Source of the DNA: a virus
DNA length: 64,000 nt
IMG/VR virus record: IMGVR_UViG_3300034031_000020
Coordinates: 1 to 64,000 of that record
Direction: 5' to 3' (one strand)
Under the pieces are notes generated by a model, which made no database searches, was not told the DNA's origin, and saw only the letters and a list, made by a program, of their open reading frames with translations. Of this stretch, positions 23,239 through 30,600 are shown one piece after another (position 1 is the first letter of the stretch; each line of letters begins with the position of its first letter). Position numbers and translations under genes: made by a program.

Positions 23239-23604
23239 ATGGCCGTGATCACCCCCACCGGACACAGCCCGCTCTCCGCGCAGTGGGGCCAGCCCACCGC
23301 CGGGCAGGTCGTCACCCCCGCCACCCCGAACATCGGCGGGGACACGGTCCCGCTTCAGGGCACGTACGTGCTGCTGCGATTCCAGACGACCGGTACCGCC
23401 ACGGTGATCACCCTGGACTCCGTCGAGTTGTCGAACTTCGGGACCGACGTCAACGTCACGATCACGATGACGGCGACGCAGATCCAGAACGTGGCGATCA
23501 AGACCGACAGCCGGTTCAAGCAGACGACGGGGAACGTCGGGAATCTGAACCTGTCGTACACCTCGGTCACGGGTTTGACCCTGGAAGCGTCGTACGTGGC
23601 GTAA
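23239..23604 (+). CDS. Probable virion-type beta-rich protein
   Basis: 121 aa, ATG after GCGACGAAAGGACCCCGAC. The sequence is mostly Thr/Val/Asn-rich beta strands (TYVLLRFQTTGTATVITLDS, NVTITMTATQIQNVAIK), like head-decoration or minor tail proteins. It stands alone between two terminators, a layout expected for a highly expressed product. No family recognised. Confidence 0.66.
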   Translation: MAVITPTGHSPLSAQWGQPTAGQVVTPATPNIGGDTVPLQGTYVLLRFQTTGTATVITLDSVELSNFGTDVNVTITMTATQIQNVAIKTDSRFKQTTGNVGNLNLSYTSVTGLTLEASYVA

Positions 23605-23624
23605 TCTGGACTCCGACCCCCCTA

Positions 23625-23658
23625 CGAAGACCCGCCACCCCCCGTTGGCGGGTCTTCG
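23625..23658 (+). terminator. Intrinsic terminator
   Basis: A 13-bp stem CGAAGACCCGCCA / TGGCGGGTCTTCG follows the 23239 gene. About 145 nt of sequence without a gene follows. Confidence 0.75.
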
Positions 23659-23768
23659 GCCGTCTGAGAGCGTTTCTAAGCCAAGATCCTCCCGACGGTG
23701 CCCAAGTCCCCGGCCGAGCCCTGTTCGGCACTGAGGCGCCCGGCGGGCCCGGTCGCCGGGCCGTTTCC

Positions 23769-23798
23769 TTGCCGACCGACTGATCCCCGGCGCATGAT
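23769..23798 (+). promoter_or_regulatory. Possible leaderless promoter
   Basis: TTGCCG (23769-23774), an 18-bp spacer and CATGAT (23793-23798). Six bases separate the -10 from the ATG at 23805, the same spacing as at P3 and P4. There is no operator palindrome. Moderate match only. Confidence 0.4.
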
Positions 23799-23804
23799 GT
23801 CCGC

Positions 23805-23993
23805 ATGGCGGTCGGGCGGCGTGACAACGGGGACACCCCGGACGACTCCGCCGCCCGCTTAGCCAGCCAGGAGGACCACCGCTGGCTGACCGACACCGAG
23901 GACGAGCCGGAACCGCGCCGCCCCGCGCTGAAAGTCGGCAGAGTCCGGCTCCGGAAGGTGCGGGCGGTCCGGGGCGCCACCCGCCGCCGGTGA
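23805..23993 (+). CDS. Small charged hypothetical protein
   Basis: 62 aa with no ribosome site, probably leaderless. Acidic first half (DTEDEPEPRRP) and basic end (KVGRVRLRKVRAVRG). Short and disordered. A scaffolding-like or DNA-contacting role cannot be told from the sequence. Confidence 0.5.
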   Translation: MAVGRRDNGDTPDDSAARLASQEDHRWLTDTEDEPEPRRPALKVGRVRLRKVRAVRGATRRR

Positions 23994-24304
23994 CCCTGGT
24001 TCACCAGGGCCCACCGTGCGACGATCACCCCGTGAAGTCATGGGACTGCCGTCCCGGCCGGGGAACCCCCGTCGACCGGGACAAGCTACTCACCCTCGGG
24101 TACCTGGCGCGTGGCCGGACCCGGTCGAACGTGACGGAAGGCCGGGCCCACCCCGACACCGGGCGCCCGTTCAAGACGGTCGAGACCGAGGCCGGTTCGG
24201 TGACCGAGCACGCGACGCCCGACGACCGCGTTGACGCGGTCGCGAAGGTCGACACGGTGAAGGCCGTAGCCGACCCCGCCTCAGGAAAGGTCGAGAACCG
24301 ATGA
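23990..24304 (+). CDS. Hypothetical ~104-aa protein
   Basis: Either GTG at 23990 (GTGA overlap) or GTG at 24032. A CCCTGG-TTCA-CCAGGG hairpin (23994-24009) lies between the two candidate starts. The C-terminal half is acidic and repetitive in Val/Asp/Lys (DRVDAVAKVDTVKAVADPA). No family recognised. Confidence 0.55.
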   Translation: MTLVHQGPPCDDHPVKSWDCRPGRGTPVDRDKLLTLGYLARGRTRSNVTEGRAHPDTGRPFKTVETEAGSVTEHATPDDRVDAVAKVDTVKAVADPASGKVENR

Positions 24305-24684
24305 CGCCGACGAAACCGAAGACCTACGGCGACGCGGTCGCCAAGGCCCGGGACATGGTGGCCGCCGCCCGTGTCGCCGACCCGGGCGAGCATTTCCCCT
24401 ACCACAGGGGTGCCGTCGAGGCGCTGCTGGACGCGAACGAGCCAATGCCCGTCGACGACGCCGGTGACGACGACCGGACCGTGCACGACTACACCTCGCA
24501 GGCCATCGTCGAGGCGTCGGAGCGGACCGTCGACGCGCAGGAGGCGTACCTGACCGACGCGACCGAGACCAACCGGACCGCGTACTACGACGCACAGGAC
24601 GCGCTCGTCGCGGCCCGCCGCGAGCACCGTGCGCACCGGACCGGTACCTACGTGGGTGCCCGCGCCCGCAGGGCGGGGGAGTAG
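24301..24684 (+). CDS. Hypothetical 127-aa helical protein
   Basis: ATG by ATGA overlap. Mostly helical and Ala/Asp/Glu-rich, with a DAQEAYLTDATETNRTAYYD stretch and a basic tail. A scaffold-like or chaperone-like role would suit its place among virion-type genes but is not shown. Confidence 0.6.
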   Translation: MTPTKPKTYGDAVAKARDMVAAARVADPGEHFPYHRGAVEALLDANEPMPVDDAGDDDRTVHDYTSQAIVEASERTVDAQEAYLTDATETNRTAYYDAQDALVAARREHRAHRTGTYVGARARRAGE

Positions 24685-24686
24685 CC

Positions 24687-25163
24687 ATGGCGATCACCGC
24701 GAGCGGCCTGTACGTCCAGAACATGATCGACGAGTTGGACGTCACGAACCTCGGGTTCGACTGGACGCTGACGACGCACCGCCTGTCGTTGATCTCGAAC
24801 GTCGCAACCCCGAACTTCGACACCGACACCGTCTGGAGCGCCACGAACGAGGTCAGCGGGACCGGTTGGGCGGCGGGCGGGGTGCTGCTGTCCGCCGCCG
24901 CCGCCGGGGGCACGTCCACGGTCCCCACCCTGACGGTCAGCCCGGCCGGGACGATGATGTACGACATGAACGACGTCGCCGTGTCCGGCACGACGGTGAC
25001 CAGCGCCAGGGCGGTCCGGCTGTACGCCGACGCGTTGACCACGCCGACGGCGGACGCCCTGATCGTCCTCATCAACTTCGGCGCGGACTTCAGCACGAAC
25101 AACGGCACCTTCGGGATCCAGTTCCCCGGCACCGGTGTGATCGCCCTGGACCTGACGCCGTGA
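24687..25163 (+). CDS. Probable virion-associated beta-rich protein
   Basis: 158 aa, ATG after GGGCGGGGGAGTAGCC. Long runs of Thr/Val/Ala strands (GTSTVPTLTVSPAGTMMYDM) and little charge, like small minor tail or decoration proteins. It is followed by a similar gene. No family recognised. Confidence 0.62.
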   Translation: MAITASGLYVQNMIDELDVTNLGFDWTLTTHRLSLISNVATPNFDTDTVWSATNEVSGTGWAAGGVLLSAAAAGGTSTVPTLTVSPAGTMMYDMNDVAVSGTTVTSARAVRLYADALTTPTADALIVLINFGADFSTNNGTFGIQFPGTGVIALDLTP

Positions 25164-25188
25164 CCTCGCCGAACGCGAGGGGGTAGCG

Positions 25189-25581
25189 GTGGGTACCGAC
25201 AGTTCCGTAGCGATCACCGCAGGATCAGGGACCTCGATCGACACGTTCGCGAAAACCGACGGTCAGCACCAGCAGATCGTCCGGCTCGCGCAGGGCGACA
25301 CGGTCACCACGAACGCGTGGGCCGCGAGTACGACCGCCGCGACGAGCGTGGTCGCCGCCGACATCAACCGGCTGATGGTCTTGATCCTGAACAACTCGAC
25401 CGGCCGGGTGTATCTGCGGTTCGACGCGACCGCGCCGACCACCGCCACGAACGGTCACCACCTGTGGTTGGACCCCGGCGACATGTACGAGTGCCCCGTG
25501 GAACTGGCGACGCTGGCGGTGTCGATGCTCGCGGCCACCGTCAGCGGGCACGTCGTCTCGACACTCGTCACGGAGGCGTGA
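25189..25581 (+). CDS. Probable virion-associated protein
   Basis: 130 aa from GTG at 25189. Beta-rich, with Ala/Thr repeats (TTNAWAASTTAATSVVAAD) and NGHHLWLDPGDMYECPV near the end, reminiscent of short receptor or decoration modules. Its stop abuts the SGNH gene start (25582). No family recognised. Confidence 0.6.
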   Translation: MGTDSSVAITAGSGTSIDTFAKTDGQHQQIVRLAQGDTVTTNAWAASTTAATSVVAADINRLMVLILNNSTGRVYLRFDATAPTTATNGHHLWLDPGDMYECPVELATLAVSMLAATVSGHVVSTLVTEA

Positions 25582-27342
25582 ATGCCCGTCACCCGGCTCC
25601 AGTCCTCGCAGAAACCCGACTTCTGGTGGGCGTTCGGCCACTCCTGGCTGGAGAACCAGCTCGGTAGCCGCAACCAGACGGGCCGCCCCGACGGGATGTT
25701 CCGCGCGGCGAACGACATCGAGTTCAACAACTGGCGCAACTTCGCCGTCACCGGCTCCCGGATCATTCAGCAGGGCGTCGCGCAGGGCGGGTACTCCCGG
25801 CTGTTCCAGTCCGTCCCGAAGGTCTCCTTCGGTGCGCCGTACGTCTCCCAGGACGGCGGCCTGATCCTCTGCTGGGGGATCAACGACATGGGCAAGTCGG
25901 GTCCGGGTGTGACGTACATGAACGCGTTCATCGACGCCCTACGGTCGTGCGTGGTGCGGTGGCGGGCCGGTTCGTTGCGGGAGAACACCGATGCCTCGAT
26001 CGCGTGGGGCGCCGGGTTCGGCCTGTCGTCCGGCAGCGACGAGTGGACCTCCGGCAGCTCGTACCGGACGGCGACCACGACGACGAGCGCCACCTTTACG
26101 ATCACGATCCCCGCCGACTACACCGGGACCCCTATCTCGATCGTCTACAACGGCATCGTCAACGGGGGCACGGTCACGTACTCGGGGACGGCGGGCGTGA
26201 CGGGAACGTTCTCCACGTCGGCGATCATCCCGGCGGGTGAGGTGTCGCACTGCCCCCGCACCCACCGGATCAAAACGTTGACGGCGGCGAACGCCGGTCA
26301 GACGATCATCGGAACCGTCACGCAGATGGACGCGTCCGGCTCCGTCGACTTCGACTGCTACATCATCGAGGCGGAGAACTCACCACCGGTCATCCTCTGC
26401 GACATCGCCCGTTTCAACACCCTGGGGTACAGCGGGTTCCCGCAGCTCTCCGGGAACACCGTCGCGGTGAACGACGCGTCCGTCCAGACGTGGAACACGG
26501 CGATCTACAACCTCGCGGCCGAGTTCGACCCCATGGTCCAGGTCGCCTACTTCGACGCGGCGATCAACAAGGACGCGTCGAAGCTGTGGTCCGTGGACGG
26601 GGTGCACCCGAACGAGAAAGGCTCGGCGGTGCTCGCCGATGCCCTGTTGGACGCGCAGCGCCGGTTCCGCCCGTCGGCGACGACGGTCACGTCCCCGCCG
26701 ACGGGAATCACCGCGTCCATCAACCCGCCGTCACCCCGGGAGGGCGCCCTCGTCCGGCACCACGTCACCGGCCTGAACCGCTGGTACACGGCGGAGTTCT
26801 TCGGCGGGTACGGCACGGCGTACACGCCGGTGGCGGGGGACATGTGGGCGATCCCCGTACAGGTCACCGTCTCCAACGCCCGGGTGAGCATGTTCGGCGT
26901 CGATCAGGTGGCCGCCGGGACCGCGACCGGCACGATCCGTTGGGGCCTGTACGACGACCCCGGCGGCACCGGGTACCCGTTCTCGTTGATGCATGAACTG
27001 ACGGCGTCGTCGGGTGCGTTCACGCTGACGCTGGCCACGGGCATCAAAACCAGTCCCGCGCCGACCGCGTCGGGGAGCATCGACAAGCCTCTCGATCCGG
27101 GGCTGTTCTGGCTGTGCCTGAAAATCATCACCGCCGGTACGGGGATCACCCTGCGGACCCTGCTCGGCCCGAACCTGATCGTCTCCCCCGTCAACCACTC
27201 CACCGGCGCCGCGCTCTCGGCGACCACGTACGGCATGGGGTACAAGCTGACCGGGCAGGGAACCACTGTCCTCCCGGGCCGGTACCCGACCACGGCGACG
27301 CAGTCCGATGCGTGCCCGATGGTCTCGTTCCGGCTGACGTAG
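25582..27342 (+). CDS. SGNH/GDSL-type esterase, likely tail-associated
   Basis: 586 aa. The catalytic blocks are in order: G19-H-S21 (AFGHSW, with His in place of the usual Asp of GDS), G99-I-N101-D (WGINDMG), and D339-G-V-H342 (DGVHPNEKG). This gives the Ser/Asp/His triad and Gly/Asn oxyanion residues of SGNH hydrolases. A C-terminal beta-rich domain (about 390-586) resembles a carbohydrate-binding or jelly-roll module. Such enzymes in tails remove acyl groups from surface sugars to help adsorption. Confidence 0.8.
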   Translation: MPVTRLQSSQKPDFWWAFGHSWLENQLGSRNQTGRPDGMFRAANDIEFNNWRNFAVTGSRIIQQGVAQGGYSRLFQSVPKVSFGAPYVSQDGGLILCWGINDMGKSGPGVTYMNAFIDALRSCVVRWRAGSLRENTDASIAWGAGFGLSSGSDEWTSGSSYRTATTTTSATFTITIPADYTGTPISIVYNGIVNGGTVTYSGTAGVTGTFSTSAIIPAGEVSHCPRTHRIKTLTAANAGQTIIGTVTQMDASGSVDFDCYIIEAENSPPVILCDIARFNTLGYSGFPQLSGNTVAVNDASVQTWNTAIYNLAAEFDPMVQVAYFDAAINKDASKLWSVDGVHPNEKGSAVLADALLDAQRRFRPSATTVTSPPTGITASINPPSPREGALVRHHVTGLNRWYTAEFFGGYGTAYTPVAGDMWAIPVQVTVSNARVSMFGVDQVAAGTATGTIRWGLYDDPGGTGYPFSLMHELTASSGAFTLTLATGIKTSPAPTASGSIDKPLDPGLFWLCLKIITAGTGITLRTLLGPNLIVSPVNHSTGAALSATTYGMGYKLTGQGTTVLPGRYPTTATQSDACPMVSFRLT

Positions 27343-27352
27343 GGGGAACCCG

Positions 27353-29044
27353 GTGACGCTCCTGTTGGTGCTGCCCGGCGGCGCCACCTCCACCCCCGCC
27401 ACGGCCACCCCCGCCACCATCGCCCGGACCGTGGCCGTGGCGGGGGCGCCCGCGACCGGCTCGACGGCGGCCCCGGTGACCATCGCGCGCACCGTCGCCG
27501 TCGCCGGTACCGCAGCGACCTCGTCGGCGGCCACGGCCACCCCCGCCACCATCCCCGCGACGACGACCGTCGCCGGGTCCGCGTCCACCTCGGCGGCGGC
27601 CACCGCCAACCCGCCCACCGTGGCGGGCACGACGACCGTCGCGGGCGAGCCGGGCGCCGGTTCCACCGCGTCACCGGCCACCGTCACGCGAACCGTCGTG
27701 ATCGCGGGCACGGCGATGGCGGGCGCCACCGCGACCCCGACGACGGTCGCTCGGACGGTGGCCGTCGCGGGGGTGGCCACAGCGGGATCCACACCGGCCC
27801 CGGCCACGATCACCTCGACGGGAGCCGTCGCCGGGGCAGCGCAGGGCGGGGTCACCGCTGTACCCGCGACCGTCACCGCCGTCACCGCCGTGGCCGGTAC
27901 CGCCGCCACCGCGACGGGCTCGTCCGCGACCCCGCCCACCGTCACCGGGTCGGCGGCGGTGAGCGGCGCGCCCGCGACCGGCGCCACACCCGCTCCCGCG
28001 ACGACGATCACCAACGCGGCCGTGGCCGGTGCCGCCACAGCGGGCACCGCACCCACACCCGCGACCGTCGCCCGCGCCGCCGTGCTCGCGGGCGCGGCGT
28101 CCGCGAGCCGGACCGCCACCCCGGCCACGGTCCCGGGCGTCACCGCCGTCACCGCCACGGCCACGCTGCCCGCCGTCGCCACCCCGGCCACGGTCGCGCG
28201 GGCCGTGGTCGTGGCCGGTGACGCGTCGACGGGCCTCGCGCCGCTCCCACCGACGATCGCGCCCCCGGTCGTCGCGGTGGCCGGGCAGCCCGCCGTGGGT
28301 CACACGGCAACCCCCGTGACCGTCGCCCCGCCAGCGACCGCCGTCGCTGGTACCGCCGTCGCCGCGTCGGGTTCCACGGCCACCCCGGCGACGGTCAGTC
28401 CCGCGACCACGGCGGTCGCGGGATCCCCCGCCGCCGGTTCCGCTCCAGCTCCCGCGACGACCGCCCCGCCCAAGGTGACCGTCGCGGGTGTCGTCGCACT
28501 GTCGCGGACCGCCACCCCCGCCACGGTCGCGCGGACCGTGGCCATCGCGGGTGTCGCGGGCGCTTCACGGACGGCCACCCCCGCCACGGTCGCGGGTTCC
28601 GTCACGGTGGGCGGCATCCAGGCGGCGGGAGTGGCCCCCGCCCCCGTCACCGTCGTCGGCGCGGTGCTCATGGCGGGTGTCGTCCAGGTCGGGTCGACGG
28701 TCACGGCGACCACCGTCACGGCCGTCGCCGTGATCACCGGGCCGACGGTCACCAGCCCGACGACGGTGGTCGTTGCGACGCTGCACGGCGCGGCCGTCAC
28801 GGCGGGTTCGGCGTCCGCGAGCCGTAGCGCCACGGTTCCCGTGCTGACCGTGGCGGGGTTCGCGTGGGTGTCGGCGACCGTGTTCAGCGACGTGATCCCC
28901 CACGTGGATGTGGAGTCCGCGACCCGGTTCGTCGCGGCACTGGACGGCGTGGCCCGCATGACGTCCACCCCCGGCTCGTCGACCAGGTTGACCGCGTCGA
29001 CGGAGAACGTAGGGTCGGCGACCGTCACGGGGGTCGTCGGGTGA
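27353..29044 (+). CDS. Protein of about twenty 21-residue repeats
   Basis: 563 aa from GTG at 27353, 10 nt after the SGNH gene. Nearly the whole protein is a tandem array of units like TPATVARTVAVAG followed by an 8-residue Ala/Gly/Ser/Thr stretch, period about 21 residues, roughly 20 copies with drifting sequence. The last about 90 residues are non-repetitive. The composition (Ala, Thr, Val, Pro, Gly, almost no charge) fits an extended beta-solenoid or fibrous spacer on the virion. Not a recognised family. Confidence 0.75.
   Translation: MTLLLVLPGGATSTPATATPATIARTVAVAGAPATGSTAAPVTIARTVAVAGTAATSSAATATPATIPATTTVAGSASTSAAATANPPTVAGTTTVAGEPGAGSTASPATVTRTVVIAGTAMAGATATPTTVARTVAVAGVATAGSTPAPATITSTGAVAGAAQGGVTAVPATVTAVTAVAGTAATATGSSATPPTVTGSAAVSGAPATGATPAPATTITNAAVAGAATAGTAPTPATVARAAVLAGAASASRTATPATVPGVTAVTATATLPAVATPATVARAVVVAGDASTGLAPLPPTIAPPVVAVAGQPAVGHTATPVTVAPPATAVAGTAVAASGSTATPATVSPATTAVAGSPAAGSAPAPATTAPPKVTVAGVVALSRTATPATVARTVAIAGVAGASRTATPATVAGSVTVGGIQAAGVAPAPVTVVGAVLMAGVVQVGSTVTATTVTAVAVITGPTVTSPTTVVVATLHGAAVTAGSASASRSATVPVLTVAGFAWVSATVFSDVIPHVDVESATRFVAALDGVARMTSTPGSSTRLTASTENVGSATVTGVVG
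27395..28760 (+). repeat. Tandem repeat array, unit about 63 bp
   Basis: DNA-level counterpart of the protein repeats, with recurring GCCACCCCCGCCAC and GTCGCCGTCGCCGG-like blocks at about 63-bp steps, all in frame. Copies differ enough that recent expansion is limited to short blocks. Confidence 0.65.
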
Positions 29045-29376
29045 GCCGCTCCGGCCGGTCGGGGACCGGGAACTCGGCGTACCGCACGAACCGCGCGCAG
29101 TTGCTCGCGCAGACGGACCGATGCGCGCTGTGCGGGCACGGCGGCGCGAAGACGGCCGACCACAAGGTGCCTCACGCGTTGTGGCCGCGCGACGCCCGGG
29201 GCGCGCTGCACCCTGGCTTCGATGACCTGGCGAACCTGCAACCGGCGCACGGCAGCATGGGCGGCCGTCAGCCGCACAACCCGTGCCTGGTGTGCGGGGA
29301 GATGTGCAACCAGAAGCGGGGGGCCCGGGTCCGGCACCGGCCACAGACCCGGGACTGGTTCCCGAACCGCACCTGA
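29041..29376 (+). CDS. HNH endonuclease
   Basis: 111 aa, GTG by GTGA overlap. The first zinc pair C28-x2-C31 (RCALCG) is followed by D40-H41 (ADHKVP), N65 (ANLQPAH) and a second Cys set C82-x2-C85 with C89 (CLVCGEMCNQKRG). This is the beta-beta-alpha metal HNH layout with a structural zinc. Phage HNH proteins often assist terminase cleavage; here the gene is 12 kb from the terminase, so it could also be a free-standing mobile nuclease. Confidence 0.82.
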   Translation: MSRSGRSGTGNSAYRTNRAQLLAQTDRCALCGHGGAKTADHKVPHALWPRDARGALHPGFDDLANLQPAHGSMGGRQPHNPCLVCGEMCNQKRGARVRHRPQTRDWFPNRT

Positions 29377-29438
29377 CCAGCGGTTACGCAGGCGGGGTTC
29401 CACTTTTGCCACCGACAATGAGGCGTTATCGGACACGA

Positions 29439-29481
29439 TCACGTCCGGGGGGTTGCACAATCACGTCCCGGGGGTTAGGCT
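29439..29481 (+). promoter_or_regulatory. Promoter P7 with direct-repeat operator
   Basis: The -35 is TTGCAC (29453-29458) and the -10 is TAGGCT (29476-29481), spacer 17 bp. The half-site appears as a direct repeat, TCACGTCCGGGGGGTT at 29439-29454 and a copy differing at one base at 29461-29476, 22 bp apart, as at P6. It drives the gene at 29526. Confidence 0.75.
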
Positions 29482-29525
29482 TTGGGTATAAGGCACGACG
29501 ACAACTCCAAAGAGTGGAACCCAAG

Positions 29526-29801
29526 ATGATCGACATCGTTGAGACCGTCCTGATCAACAACGACCAGACTGTCAAGACTCCCGCCGGTGAGTTCGCGGTC
29601 AGTCAGCGAAACGAGGGGTTCGCCGTCAACGACGGGACGTGGAACGTCACGCAGCTCCCGGAGCTGTACTGGTCCGGGGCTGGCGTTCTCCGCCAGCGTC
29701 GTTCGGAGCGATTCCTCGGAGCCTTCGCCGACACGGCCGCCGCCGCCGCCGCGATTGAGTCCGCCGACCTGATGCCCCTCACGGATCGGATGGTTCGCTG
29801 A
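29526..29801 (+). CDS. Hypothetical 91-aa protein in an isolated unit
   Basis: ATG at 29526 after CCAAAGAGTGGAACCC. Beta-rich start (DIVETVLINNDQTVKTPAGE) and an Ala-rich helix (ADTAAAAAAIESADLM). It is bounded by promoter P7 and a terminator, so it is a self-contained early gene placed between virion-type and lysis genes. No family recognised. Confidence 0.66.
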   Translation: MIDIVETVLINNDQTVKTPAGEFAVSQRNEGFAVNDGTWNVTQLPELYWSGAGVLRQRRSERFLGAFADTAAAAAAIESADLMPLTDRMVR

Positions 29802-29807
29802 CAGACC

Positions 29808-29837
29808 CTCGACCCCCGGCCGACACCGGGGGTCGAG
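29808..29837 (+). terminator. Intrinsic terminator
   Basis: Perfect 12-bp stem CTCGACCCCCGG / CCGGGGGTCGAG with a 6-base loop just after the 29526 gene. Confidence 0.75.
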
Positions 29838-29871
29838 TCATGTCCCGAGAGAAAGAATCACATCCGGGACG

Positions 29872-29900
29872 TTGACCCCTCACTCATGGGTCGTTATGCT
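29872..29900 (+). promoter_or_regulatory. Promoter P8, diverged operator
   Basis: The -35 is TTGACC (29872-29877) and the -10 is TATGCT (29895-29900), spacer 17 bp. Instead of the CCCCGGGGG operator there is only a short GACCC...GGGTC pair around the spacer, so this member may escape the common regulator. Confidence 0.68.
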
Positions 29901-29930
29901 CCCGGCGTAACCACAACTGCCGGAGGCTCC

Positions 29931-30329
29931 ATGACCGCCACGACCCCCGCCGCCGCTCGCCACCGCACCGCGACCCGGGCACCCGCCGTGACCCGCCGAC
30001 CCGCCGCCCCACCGCTGACCACCTTCGCCACCGTGCCCGGCGGTACCAGGGCCCGCCGCCGGGGTAAGCCTGGACATGTGCTCATCACCCGCGACGACCG
30101 ATCCCCGGGGGAGCGGTACCACGTCGTCCGCAACGGTGACGGCGTCGTCGGCGCCATCGAGGAAGACGGCGGGAGCTGGATCCTCGACGTCGGGACCTTC
30201 CGGGGCTGGTCGTACCTGTGGACGAGCCACGGCCCGTTCCGGCTCCACCCGGACGCGTGCGTCCACACCGAATGGCTACGATCGAAGGACGAAGCGATGG
30301 CCCGCGCGGCGAAGTGGTTCTGTTCCTGA
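29931..30329 (+). CDS. Hypothetical 132-aa protein in an isolated unit
   Basis: ATG after CCGGAGGCTCC. Basic, disordered N-terminus (about 45 residues), then a compact beta-rich domain (VLITRDDRSPGERYHVVRNG, GSWILDVGTFRGWSYLW). It is bracketed by P8 and a strong terminator, a second single-gene unit beside the P7 unit. No family recognised. Confidence 0.66.
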   Translation: MTATTPAAARHRTATRAPAVTRRPAAPPLTTFATVPGGTRARRRGKPGHVLITRDDRSPGERYHVVRNGDGVVGAIEEDGGSWILDVGTFRGWSYLWTSHGPFRLHPDACVHTEWLRSKDEAMARAAKWFCS

Positions 30330-30337
30330 GTCACCCA

Positions 30338-30376
30338 GGCGAAGACCCCCACCTGAACAGGTCGGGGGTCTTCGCC
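30338..30376 (+). terminator. Strong intrinsic terminator
   Basis: A 13-bp stem GGCGAAGACCCCC / GGGGGTCTTCGCC is extended inward by ACCT/AGGT around a GAAC loop. Confidence 0.8.
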
Positions 30377-30600
30377 GTCCAGGCGGAGCCGTATCAGGGG
30401 AAACACCGGGGGCGGGTCACTCCGGGCCTGAGAGGACCCCGGGCGACCCGCCCCACCGGCGGACCGGACCGGGTGAAACAGCCCCTGCGGGAGGTGGGGC
30501 CCGCGCGAGCCGACCACGTCCCGGGGCGCATCCTCCGCCGTCCGATCTGTGCTTGACCATACCCGCCGACCTGCCATGATCGGAGGAACAGGGAGGGGAG

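Noticed and set aside
26731-28191. 486-codon leftward open frame opposite the repeat protein
   Set aside because: It mirrors the tandem repeats in an Ala/Val/Gly-only translation with no start signal; an artefact of the repeats.
27395-28760. Tandem repeats considered as a CRISPR array
   Set aside because: Units are contiguous, in frame and without unique spacers; they encode protein repeats.
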